Shown here: piece after piece, positions 1 to 7,766 of the stretch
Position numbering within the stretch: position 1 is the first letter of the stretch
Layout of the letters: each line of letters begins with the position of its first letter
NCBI GenBank assembly: GCA_905214305.1
Contig: CAJMLK010000024.1
Span: 1 to 37,894, forward strand
Direction of reading: 5' to 3'
Source of the DNA: an uncultured bacterium
GTDB lineage: Bacteria > Desulfobacterota > Desulfovibrionia > Desulfovibrionales > Desulfovibrionaceae
Length of the DNA stretch: 37,894 nucleotides
Made by a program: the position numbers and the translations under genes
Notes under the pieces: generated by a model
Told to the model about the DNA's origin: nothing
What the model saw: the letters and a program-made list of their open reading frames with translations, nothing else
The model's database searches: none

Positions 1-362
1 ACCCGGTGGCCGGGCGCATGCCGGGACACATGAACGTGCTGCTTGCCGAAGCCAACGTGGACTATGAAAACCTGCTTGAGATGGACGTGGTGAATCCCCA
101 GTTCGCAGAAGCCGATCTTGTGATTGTGATCGGGGCCAACGACGTGGTGAACCCTGCCGCCAACACGGCCGAAGGCACGCCCATCTATGGCATGCCCATT
201 CTCAGGGCCGATGAAGCCAGGAACATCATCATCTGCAACTATGACGACAAGCCCGGCTATGCCGGGGTGGACAACACCCTGTACGGCAGGCCCGGCGTCA
301 TCATGATGCTTGGCGATGCTTCGGCAACGATGGACAAGCTCATAGGCATGGTTCAAAAATAG
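1..362 (+). CDS. pntB: NAD(P) transhydrogenase subunit beta, C-terminal part (5' end outside window)
   Basis: This is the C-terminal domain III of the membrane-bound proton-translocating transhydrogenase, which exchanges hydride between NAD(H) and NADP(H). The frame is open to the left window edge, with the first full codon at base 3, so only about 119 residues are seen. Family hallmarks are the GRMPGHMNVLLAEA block, VIGANDVVNPAA, GMPIL, PGYAGVDN and MLGDA near the end, all collinear with the E. coli PntB C-terminus. One oddity is that the KRS stretch before GYAG, which contacts the 2'-phosphate of NADP in characterised enzymes, reads CNYDDKPGYAG here. The membrane part of PntB and any pntA would lie upstream, outside the window. 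Confidence 0.95.
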   Translation, partial: PVAGRMPGHMNVLLAEANVDYENLLEMDVVNPQFAEADLVIVIGANDVVNPAANTAEGTPIYGMPILRADEARNIIICNYDDKPGYAGVDNTLYGRPGVIMMLGDASATMDKLIGMVQK

Positions 363-445
363 GGTAATTCTGCTTTATCCTGCGCCATGCGCAGAATATG
401 CGCAGAGCATTTGACAGTACGATCACGTTGGATGACAGTCTGAAT

Positions 446-479
446 GGGGGCGTTCTCTTCTCTGGAAGAGGGCGTCCCC
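446..479 (+). other. Stem-loop between pntB and the AbrB-like gene
   Basis: A 15-base arm (446-460) pairs with 465-479 around a TCTG loop, with three G-U pairs in the RNA. It lies 84 bases after the pntB stop and has no T-tract. It could be a 3' stabilising structure, a weak terminator or a leader element of the next gene. The rest of 363-608 holds only GC-rich short inverted repeats and the ribosome-binding site of the next gene. Confidence 0.4.
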
Positions 480-608
480 TCGCGTTGCGGGGGCATTGAA
501 GCGTGGAGACAATGGGCGTATGCATTGCCGGAAAGGGCCACAGGCTGGCCCGGATAAAGGAAAAACGGCCCGCTCGGGCATTCTGGCCGGGCTGATAAGG
601 AAAGATAT

Positions 609-1109
609 ATGATGACGCTGATTGTGCTTTTTGCCGTGGGTCTGGCAGGTGGTCTGGTGTTCGACTATTTCGACCTGCCCGGTGGCCCCATGACCGGAGC
701 CATGCTGGCCGTGGTCATTTTCAAGACCTTCGGTTCCGTGAGCACGCCCGAAATACCGCACTGGATACGCTACGTGATCTATGGCTGCGTTGGGGTGATA
801 GTGGGCAATATGTACAGTCCTGACATGCTCACGGTGATCCGCTCCACCTGGCCCATCATGCTGCTGTCAACCGCCATCATTCTGCTGGCGGGCCTGTTCT
901 GCGCCTGGGTGAGCATGCGCTTTGGCGGCATGAGTGCCGGTGGGGCCTACCTTGCCACCAGCCCGGGGGGCTTCAACGCCATTGTGGCTCTGGCAGGGGA
1001 TGCGGGCAGCGAAGCCCCTGTGGTGATGGTGTACCATCTGGTACGCATCTACGCCATTGTGCTGCTGTCACCGCTGGTCGCCAAGCTGCTGGCTGCCCTT
1101 ATAAAATAG
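609..1109 (+). CDS. AbrB-family integral membrane protein, single-repeat form
   Basis: This is a 166-residue, very hydrophobic protein that matches one repeat of the AbrB/putative ammonia monooxygenase-type transporter family. The N-terminus has the family pattern of small residues followed by LPGGPMTGAM. The second half contains the TSPGGFN motif and a conserved VYHLVRIYAIVLLSPL helix. About five membrane helices are visible. Characterised relatives are usually about 350 residues with two such repeats, so this half-length protein may work as a dimer or with a second half-gene elsewhere. The start is supported by an AAGGAAAG ribosome-binding site 6-8 bases upstream. Substrate unknown; the family name does not establish ammonia oxidation. 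Confidence 0.8.
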   Translation: MMTLIVLFAVGLAGGLVFDYFDLPGGPMTGAMLAVVIFKTFGSVSTPEIPHWIRYVIYGCVGVIVGNMYSPDMLTVIRSTWPIMLLSTAIILLAGLFCAWVSMRFGGMSAGGAYLATSPGGFNAIVALAGDAGSEAPVVMVYHLVRIYAIVLLSPLVAKLLAALIK

Positions 1110-1190
1110 AACGAAATCACGGATCGCTGCCCGGCAGGCGGCACATTGCCGGTGTGTTGGCTGCGCTTCTGCCTGTCTGGCCCTGAAACT

Positions 1191-1226
1191 CCGGCTGGAG
1201 GAATTGTCATGCTTTCCTCCAGCCGG
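1191..1226. terminator. 13-bp inverted repeat between convergent genes, probable bidirectional terminator
   Basis: Bases 1191-1203 pair perfectly with 1214-1226 (CCGGCTGGAGGAA and its complement) around a 10-base loop. The hairpin sits between the convergent stops of the AbrB-like gene (1109) and metE (1246). There is no long T-tract on either side, only TTCT on the plus strand. It therefore fits a 3'-end hairpin better than a strong intrinsic terminator. Confidence 0.6.
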
Positions 1227-1245
1227 TTCTATCAAGGCTGCGGGT

Positions 1246-3522
1246 CTACAGCTCAGCCCGTATGCGCAATGCAGCGGTAACCATGTTTTCCAGGGCGGGC
1301 CAGGCTTCATCCCATTGGCGGGTCTTGAGGCCGCAGTCCGGGTTGACCCAGAGCCGCTCCCTGTCCACATGTTTCAGCGCCATGCGCAACAGACGCGCCA
1401 TTTCGTCGGCCGTGGGAATGCGTGGGCTGTGGATGTCATACACGCCGGGGCCGACCTGCCCCTCATAGTGAAAGCGCGTAAAGGCATCCAGCAGTTCCAT
1501 GCCGCTGCGGCTGGATTCGATGCTGATGACGTCCGCGTCCATGCGCGCGATGGCAGGCAGAATGGCGTTGAATTCGCTGTAGCACATATGGGTATGGATC
1601 TGTGTGCGGTCTTCCACACCTGTTGAGGCCAGAAGAAAGGCATCCACAGCCCATTGCAGGTACTTTTCGGCTTCAGCGGCGGTCAGGGGCATGCCTTCGC
1701 GCAGGGCGGCCTCATCGATCTGGATAACGCCGATGCCCGCGTTTTCAAGGGCCTGCACCTCGTCACGTATCGCCAGGGCAATCTGGCGGCACACTTCGCT
1801 GCGGGGCAGGTCGTCACGAACAAAGCTCCAGCAGAGAATGGTCACCGGGCCGGTCAGCATGCCTTTGACGGGCTTTTGCGTCAGGGACTGGGCGTAGCGC
1901 GCCCAGTGTACGGTCATGTCCTGCCTGCGGTATACATCGCCGTAAATGACAGGCGGCTTGACGCAGCGGCTGCCGTAGCTTTGCACCCATCCGTTGCGGG
2001 TAAAGCAGAATCCACCCAGTTGCTGCCCGAAATATTCCACCATGTCATTACGTTCGGCTTCGCCGTGGACAAGCACATCAAGGCCCAGCACCTCCTGCTT
2101 TCTGATGCAGGAGGCGATTTCTTCCTGAATGGCGTTTTCATAGGCCTGTCTGTCCATCAGGCCCTGCCTGAAGGCCAGCCGTGTTTTGCGGATATCGGCA
2201 GTTTGCGGAAAAGAGCCGATGGTGGTTGTGGGCAAAAGGGGCAGGCGCAGCCAGTCCTGAGCGGCGCGGCGCGCGCTGCGGCAGGCGCGGCGAGTCAGCA
2301 TGGCCGGGGTTACGGCTGCCGCGCGTTGGCGCACGGCAGGCAGCACTGTTCCTTCATGTTGACGGGCGTCTTCCATCTGTGTGGCATTGGCAGCGAGCAG
2401 GGCAGCCCCGTTGCCGTGGGCAATGACCGCGAGATCAGCCAGCTCTGAGCATTTTTGCACCGCAAAGGCCATGCGGTTTCTGATGGCAGGCGGCAGTTCC
2501 GTTTCTTCTTCAAGGTCAACGGGACTGTGCAGAAGAGAGCAGGAAGAGCCAAGCAGGACGCGGTCGCTGCCAAGAACGCTTACGGCGCGTTGAGCAAGGC
2601 CCGCTGCCTGCGCGTAGTCTGTTTTCCAGATGTTGCGTCCGTCCACAAGCCCCAGAGACAGGGCCATGTTCTCGGGCAGAGCTGCCAGAACATGATCAAG
2701 CTGACCGGGCGCGCGCACAAGGTCAATATGCAGTGCCGCGCAGCCGCTGTTTGCCGCCAGAGGCAGATGCTGCGTCAGCGAACCGAAGTAGGTTGTGAGC
2801 ATGAGCCCGCCGGACGAGGGGCGTGCTGCCGCATTGAGTGCCGCGTAGGCCGCCGCAAAGCGTCCGGCTGCGTCTTCGGGCAAGAGGTCGGTGCAAAGGA
2901 CGGGTTCTTCGATCTGTATCAGAGAGCAAAGGGGAGCCAGCCGCCCGATAAGATCTGCATAGGCAGCCAGAATTTCATCCAGCCGCGCCCAGGGGTCTGC
3001 CTTTTCCTGACCCTTGGCAAGCGCAAGCCAGGTGAACGGACCGATAATGGCAGCCTTGGGGGTAAAGCCCAAAGCGCTTGCCCGCGCGGTGGCTTCCAGC
3101 ACTGGATGCTCGGTGGAGGCCCATATGGCGTTGGTTTCGACTTCCGGAACAAGGTAATGGTAGTTGGTGTCAAACCATTTGGTCATTTCCAATGCCGGGA
3201 TATTGCGTGCCGCGTCACCACGCGCCAGGGCAAAATAGCGAGCCGTCACGTCCTTTCCCCCCCGGCCGCAGGGCACAAAGCGGGCGGGAACGGCCCCAAG
3301 CATGAGACTTGTATCCAGCATGCGGTCATACAGGGAAAAATCGCCAGTGGTAACGTGGGTCAGCCCGGCCTGTTGCTGTATGGCCCAGTTCTGCTGTTGC
3401 AGGGCTTGGGCGGTTTCAGCAAGAGTCTTGGCGCAGGTGTCGCCCCGCCAGAAGGATTCGAGAGCCTGTTTAAGCTCACGCTGCCTGCCGATGGAAGGAA
3501 AGCCGAGGATGTGGGTCTGCAT
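1246..3522 (-). CDS. metE: Cobalamin-independent methionine synthase
   Basis: This 758-residue enzyme transfers a methyl group from 5-methyltetrahydropteroyl-polyglutamate to homocysteine, the last step of methionine synthesis, in the cytosol without B12. Length and order match E. coli MetE (753). It has an N-terminal half starting MQTHILGFPSIGR, then a catalytic C-terminal barrel. The zinc ligands are visible at His645 and Cys647 (THMCYS), Glu669 (ISIES) and Cys730 (NPDCGLKTR). The ATG at 3522 is chosen because it matches the family N-terminus and has AAAGGAGC just upstream. The frame stays open another 129 codons upstream through the riboswitch, but that is not protein. A cobalamin riboswitch and promoter lie upstream, so the gene should be off when B12 is plentiful. 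Confidence 0.98.
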   Translation of the reverse strand: MQTHILGFPSIGRQRELKQALESFWRGDTCAKTLAETAQALQQQNWAIQQQAGLTHVTTGDFSLYDRMLDTSLMLGAVPARFVPCGRGGKDVTARYFALARGDAARNIPALEMTKWFDTNYHYLVPEVETNAIWASTEHPVLEATARASALGFTPKAAIIGPFTWLALAKGQEKADPWARLDEILAAYADLIGRLAPLCSLIQIEEPVLCTDLLPEDAAGRFAAAYAALNAAARPSSGGLMLTTYFGSLTQHLPLAANSGCAALHIDLVRAPGQLDHVLAALPENMALSLGLVDGRNIWKTDYAQAAGLAQRAVSVLGSDRVLLGSSCSLLHSPVDLEEETELPPAIRNRMAFAVQKCSELADLAVIAHGNGAALLAANATQMEDARQHEGTVLPAVRQRAAAVTPAMLTRRACRSARRAAQDWLRLPLLPTTTIGSFPQTADIRKTRLAFRQGLMDRQAYENAIQEEIASCIRKQEVLGLDVLVHGEAERNDMVEYFGQQLGGFCFTRNGWVQSYGSRCVKPPVIYGDVYRRQDMTVHWARYAQSLTQKPVKGMLTGPVTILCWSFVRDDLPRSEVCRQIALAIRDEVQALENAGIGVIQIDEAALREGMPLTAAEAEKYLQWAVDAFLLASTGVEDRTQIHTHMCYSEFNAILPAIARMDADVISIESSRSGMELLDAFTRFHYEGQVGPGVYDIHSPRIPTADEMARLLRMALKHVDRERLWVNPDCGLKTRQWDEAWPALENMVTAALRIRAEL

Positions 3523-3734
3523 GGTTGCTCCTTTCATATGGTGTTGAAAGGGCAGTCTTTTCACGCGGAGAGCGTTTATACCTGAAGGGGTCGGGCATTG
3601 CCCCACCATCACTTCACGGCAGGTATGGAAACCTGCCGGCATGGGCATCGCGGATGCACATGACTTGGCCCGGTACAAAGGCCGGGCCGGGCGCTTGCCT
3701 GAACGCGAGACAGTACTGCCGTGCCGCCGGGTGG

Positions 3735-4006
3735 CGGCTGTGACGAGGCGTCTCCTGGCTTCCGGCCCCTGCGCGTGGTGTTTGCGCGTGGCCGCACCTT
3801 CCCGTTCAAGCGCGATTGGAGCATCACGCGAAATACCAGTGGCAATGCAGTTGCACGCAGCGCAGAGTGCGCTTGCAGGCAGGGATGTTTGCTCCCACGG
3901 GTATGGCAAAGCACGAGTGCTTTCAGTGAACAGTGGCGCGGCGCGGGTTTGTGCCGGTTACAGTGGCGCGTCCGCAACGGATTTTCACCGTTTTCCGTTT
4001 CCCATC
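3735..4006 (-). promoter_or_regulatory. Cobalamin riboswitch in the metE leader
   Basis: Read on the minus strand, the leader contains the ordered conserved blocks of the adenosylcobalamin riboswitch. It starts GATGGGAAACGG at 4006, followed by GGTGAAAATCC, a GCGG/GCCACTGTAA block, a second TTGCCACTGG and GGGAAGG. The B12 box AGCCAGGAGACGCC lies at 3747-3760. It is rather long because of an inserted stem region between the two GCCACTG blocks. Between the B12 box and the metE start are two further hairpins (about 3668-3690 and 3618-3637), neither followed by a T-run. Control may therefore act on translation or through Rho rather than an intrinsic terminator. Confidence 0.93.
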
Positions 4007-4022
4007 ACTATATTAAGATAAG

Positions 4023-4051
4023 CTGATATAATAAGAAAAAAATCGTGTCAA
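4023..4051 (-). promoter_or_regulatory. Probable sigma-70-type promoter of the metE riboswitch transcript
   Basis: On the minus strand a perfect TTGACA (4046-4051) is separated by 17 bases from TATCAG (4023-4028). Transcription would start about ten bases before the first conserved riboswitch block, which is the expected arrangement. The spacer is strongly AT-rich in an otherwise GC-rich region. Confidence 0.7.
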
Positions 4052-4175
4052 GGCGAGAGTGGTGGGCAGACGCCGAGAAGCTGCACTCCCGGTACGGCGC
4101 GTGCAGCATGCCGCGTGCCAAGAGCACGACCCTTAGGCGGCCACGCTGGTGTCCCTTGCCTGTGCACTGCTGTTG

Positions 4176-4230
4176 ACCGGATCAATGAAAACTTTGAAAT
4201 ATGAAGCACTTCAAAGTTGATCTGTGCTAG
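4176..4230 (+). repeat. Partial copy (R1) of the interspersed hairpin-ended repeat
   Basis: Only the right end of the repeat family is recognisable. An ACTTTGAA/TTCAAAGT hairpin is followed by TTGATCTGTGCTAG, matching the right end of the copy at 9651-9802 (TTAATCTGCTCTAG). Its terminal CTA is the stop codon TAG of the minus-strand Sel1 gene. The left half of the element is not recognisable here. Confidence 0.6.
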
Positions 4231-6236
4231 TCCTGGCGGGTCAGATGGTAGATGGCGGGGATCATGTACATGAGGCTTACCGTCTGCTGCGCGGCATCAT
4301 AGCGTGTTGCCACGATGACCGTGCCGAGGTTCCAGATATGGCCGCTGTCGCCTTCACCGGCAGAGGGCGGCCCGAAGCGTTCGCTGACCATGCGCAGAAT
4401 GCTCTGGGCCGTGTCTTGATTGGGAGCGGCATATTCCAGCTCCACAAAACCCAGTGGCGCGGGTCTGCCCGGGCCGTAGCACAGTGCCATCTGGCGCGCG
4501 CCGGGTACAAGAGCGCCCGGAGTATACAGATCGCAGATATAGGCGTCGTCCTGACGGCTGGCCTGCATGCCGGACCGGGAAAGGGCGTCACGCATGGCTG
4601 CCCGGTGGGCCGTATCCAGCCGTTGCCCGAACAGCACGGCCCCGTGGCGCACGCCGGAGGCTGCGGCCAGAGCTTCAAGCTCTTTCATGGCATGCACGGA
4701 ACCGCGCATGGCCGCCGCATAGAGCAAAAGCGTGGCCCGTGCCGGGTCTTTTTCCACACCCTGCCCGGCATTGTAGAGATGCCCCAGACGGGCCAGAGCA
4801 TCGATCTGCTGCTGAGCAGCCGCGCGGCTGTACCACGCTGCTGCGGCCTTGTGGTCCTGCGGCACGCCGTGGCCGCTTTCATACATCAGCCCCAGATTGT
4901 ACTGGGCTTCTGGCTGTCCCTGTCGGGCCGCGAGGTCAAACCAGCGGGCGGCCTCATGCGGGTCGGCCTCAATGCCGCGTCCCTGCTCCAGCATGCGGCC
5001 GTAATTGCTCATGCCCGAAGGATGGCCCGCCGCCGCGGACTGGGCAAACCAGTGCAGGGCGCGCCCCTCGTCAGGCTCCACTCCAAGACCCAGGTCGTAA
5101 AGCACGCCCAGATTGTTCATGGACTGCCCGTCGCCGCTTTCAGCAAGGTGCTGCCATATGGCCCGCGCCTGGGCGAAGTCGCCCTTCAGGTATGCCTCAT
5201 TGGCCTGTGCCTCCGGGCTGCCGGGAGGAAAAGGGCTTTCCGCCTTTGCCGGTTCCGGCATGGCCGGTGGCGCGCTTTCGGTTTTTGCGGCTGCTGAAGG
5301 CCCGGAGGCGTGCGCATCAGGCTGCTTTTCCGTGGCGTGGGAAGCGGCGGGTTTGGCGTTTTGCGGGGTCCTGGCAGGGCGGGGGTCCCGGCGGGACTTT
5401 TCCTGCCGCAGCCGTTCGTTTTCCGCATTTTGCTGCTTCTGGCGCAGTTGTGCTTCGGGGGACTGTGGCTGCATTTCGGCACTGGCCCTGCGCTGCGCGC
5501 CATTGCCGGGCGCCGCAGGGATCGGCGTGGGAGCCACCGGGGCAACAGGTGCTGGAGGCGCTACCTGTGCGGGCGCGGTCACGGATGTTTGCGGCGGGAC
5601 AGGCACGGAACCGGATGGCGCGGGCGCACCATTGAAGCCTGATCCGATGGGTTTGCCGCTGTGTGCCGGTGCGGAAGGCTGGCTTGCCGCGTCCGGCGGG
5701 GCGGGTGTCGCGTTGTCCGAAGGCCCGTCGGTATGGCCGCCAAAAAGAAATCCCATGATTTCGCGGGTGGGGGACGCCTGTCTGGCTCCATTTTCCGCCA
5801 CCTGCGTACTGGGGGACGGAGTGGCCCAGCCTTTTCGGGGCTGCCCGCCGGAAGGCATGAGCGGCGGAGCCTGAACCACCGGAGCCTGAACCGTCGGCAC
5901 GGCAACAGTGGGAACGGATACGACAGGCTCGTGCACCCTGGGTTCCACAGGCGTGGGCACAGGGATGACGGCCGCCGCCGCGAGGGCCGGGGGTGCTTCG
6001 CCGATGCCTGTGGCCGCAAAAAGCAGGCACACAAGGGCCAGCGTCCGCAGAGGCCGGGCATGGGGGCACAGCCTGAGCAGGGCAAAAAGACAGGCCTTGA
6101 AAACTGGTGGGGCAGAGCAGAAAAGTCCGTCAGGGGCAAACCCCCGCAGTACGGCCAGCGGGGCCTTGCGGGGGCTGTTTTTGCAAATTGCGGAGCCTGT
6201 GGGCGCCGTTATGGTGTGGCGTTTGTCCCGGCGCAT
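4227..6236 (-). CDS. Sel1-like (TPR-type) repeat protein with long proline-rich linker
   Basis: This is a 669-residue predicted envelope protein. About residues 65-85 form a hydrophobic segment (LALVCLLFAATG) ending in an ALAAAA cleavage-like stretch, so it is probably exported or anchored. Residues 90-340 are a proline-, alanine- and glutamine-rich low-complexity linker. Residues 345-520 hold four to five Sel1 repeats with the typical A-LG-Y--G-GV--D--A--W---AA pattern. The C-terminal 150 residues (with QMALCYGPGRP and FVELEYAAP) match no domain I know. Sel1 proteins usually scaffold protein contacts. The start is uncertain: the ATG at 6236 has only a weak GGAA site, and the hydrophobic segment is unusually far in, so a later non-ATG start is possible. 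The stop overlaps repeat R1. Confidence 0.82.
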   Translation of the reverse strand: MRRDKRHTITAPTGSAICKNSPRKAPLAVLRGFAPDGLFCSAPPVFKACLFALLRLCPHARPLRTLALVCLLFAATGIGEAPPALAAAAVIPVPTPVEPRVHEPVVSVPTVAVPTVQAPVVQAPPLMPSGGQPRKGWATPSPSTQVAENGARQASPTREIMGFLFGGHTDGPSDNATPAPPDAASQPSAPAHSGKPIGSGFNGAPAPSGSVPVPPQTSVTAPAQVAPPAPVAPVAPTPIPAAPGNGAQRRASAEMQPQSPEAQLRQKQQNAENERLRQEKSRRDPRPARTPQNAKPAASHATEKQPDAHASGPSAAAKTESAPPAMPEPAKAESPFPPGSPEAQANEAYLKGDFAQARAIWQHLAESGDGQSMNNLGVLYDLGLGVEPDEGRALHWFAQSAAAGHPSGMSNYGRMLEQGRGIEADPHEAARWFDLAARQGQPEAQYNLGLMYESGHGVPQDHKAAAAWYSRAAAQQQIDALARLGHLYNAGQGVEKDPARATLLLYAAAMRGSVHAMKELEALAAASGVRHGAVLFGQRLDTAHRAAMRDALSRSGMQASRQDDAYICDLYTPGALVPGARQMALCYGPGRPAPLGFVELEYAAPNQDTAQSILRMVSERFGPPSAGEGDSGHIWNLGTVIVATRYDAAQQTVSLMYMIPAIYHLTRQD

Positions 6237-6515
6237 ATATCGTTCCGTTTACGTCTTGCCTGTGATGGCGTTTTGACCGGCTTGCGCGGGCCTGTGGCGT
6301 GCATTGCCCGTGGTCGCCCGCAAAAAGCAGGTGCTGCGCGCACGGCTGCAGCTCGTGCCCCGCTGTGAACAGTGGCTGGCACATGCCGGTCTTGCGTCAG
6401 CGTGTTGCTGCGCGGTTTTTGCCGCCAGATAGCGGAAAAAACACGTTTTTTGTGGCAGCCGTAGTTACGGCGCAAGGGCAAAAGCTGTGCCTGAAGCTGC
6501 GTTGGCGCCGTGTTT

Positions 6516-7751
6516 TCAGGGCGTGCGCTTGGGGCAGCTGAATTTGTTGAAGTCCGTTTCCGCCTTGTCGGTCAGGCGGGCATCAAAAACCAGAGCGTGA
6601 CCGCGCCAGTCGCGGATGGTCGCATTGATTTTTTCCATGTTCACGTAGGCCAGCAGGGCAGGCCAGCGGTCGGCCATGTCCCGCAACATGCGGGCATAGG
6701 TTACTTCGCCGCCGTGGAAGCCGTCAACAAATTCGCAGTCGTTGGAGCCGAAGGTGCGTGGGTCCGTAAAATCCACCACTTCAATGCCGCGAGCGGCCAG
6801 AGCCTCCTTGAGGTGGAAAAGGTGGGGATAGTCGGCCTCGCGCTGGCGTATGGCGTCCAGCACTTTTACCGAAAGGGGCGAAATAAAAACAAATGTGGCG
6901 ATGCCCCGTGACTTGAGGCGACAGTATATTTCAGCAAAGGCGTCCACATGGGCGGTGCTTATGCCTCCCGGCTCGCGGCTGCCTTCGAGGGGCCGCGCGT
7001 GGAAAAATGCCTTGATGCCGTGCCGCACCTGCGTGAGGGTGTCTTCAAACTGGTAGTCAAAGGGGCGTTTTTGGCCTGTGGTTTCGGCGGTATAGTACCA
7101 GGAACCGTCAGGGCCGAAGCCGTCATCGGTTTGTTGCGCCATGATGCCGTAGCGTCCCGCACGAAAGCCCTTGGCAGATTCCAGCAGCACGGGGGCGATA
7201 AGGTCATGAAACGAAATTTTGCCTTCCAGCAACCACGCCCAGGGCTTTTTCAGACTTTCAAGCCCGTAGTTGTAGGAGCCGCTGGTGGGCGGCTCGTCCT
7301 TGAAAGGATCGGGATGCCACTGGGGCATGAACCACCAGAAATCCAGCCCGATGATAAGGGCCTCGGGCCTGTGTTCGGCCAGCATGGCGTCAATGGTGGA
7401 GCGCAGTACGGAAAGATTGCCTGCCGTGCCGCCCACGTTGAGAAAGGTTTTGCGAAAATAGGCCGAGCGGAACTGCATGACGCGCGACGAACCGACCGCG
7501 GCGATTTCCGGTTTGACCTTGGCATACAGCTGGAGCTTGTAGTCCACAAAGTCCTGTGAAACGCCGGAGCCAAAAATGACAAAGCGTCCGGCGGCCTGAT
7601 CCGCCACGGCGCGTTCCACGGCCACATCGCCGCTCTTGTAGAGCCACCACATGGTATAGGGCAGCACCAGCAGGCAGGCCGCCACGGCAAGAAGCAGCAA
7701 TACGCGAAAAAAACGGTTGAGGTAGGCGGCTTCGGTGAGAATTTTGCTCAT
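6516..7751 (-). CDS. SGNH-fold, DltD/AlgX-like partner of an MBOAT acyltransferase
   Basis: This 411-residue protein has one N-terminal membrane helix (about residues 15-36) and a periplasmic domain. A GSSR motif at residues 87-90 carries the candidate nucleophile Ser88 or Ser89, and DGFHGG at 343-348 supplies the Asp343-x-x-His346 pair of SGNH hydrolases. Proteins of this type receive an acyl group moved across the membrane by an MBOAT protein and place it on an envelope polymer. Here the MBOAT gene lies directly upstream with a 15-base gap, and GAGGGGCGG serves as ribosome-binding site, so the two form an operon. The acceptor is unknown; LPS, peptidoglycan and exopolysaccharide are all possible. 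The 279 bases after its stop show no gene. Confidence 0.82.
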   Translation of the reverse strand: MSKILTEAAYLNRFFRVLLLLAVAACLLVLPYTMWWLYKSGDVAVERAVADQAAGRFVIFGSGVSQDFVDYKLQLYAKVKPEIAAVGSSRVMQFRSAYFRKTFLNVGGTAGNLSVLRSTIDAMLAEHRPEALIIGLDFWWFMPQWHPDPFKDEPPTSGSYNYGLESLKKPWAWLLEGKISFHDLIAPVLLESAKGFRAGRYGIMAQQTDDGFGPDGSWYYTAETTGQKRPFDYQFEDTLTQVRHGIKAFFHARPLEGSREPGGISTAHVDAFAEIYCRLKSRGIATFVFISPLSVKVLDAIRQREADYPHLFHLKEALAARGIEVVDFTDPRTFGSNDCEFVDGFHGGEVTYARMLRDMADRWPALLAYVNMEKINATIRDWRGHALVFDARLTDKAETDFNKFSCPKRTP

Positions 7752-7766
7752 GATGTTTCCGCCCCT

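Noticed and set aside
410..440. Promoter for the AbrB-like gene (TTGACA at 410-415)
   Set aside because: No acceptable -10 element occurs 16-18 bases downstream.
1654..3585. Long plus-strand open frames (264 and 376 codons) opposite metE
   Set aside because: They are antisense shadows of metE in GC-rich DNA, with no domain content.
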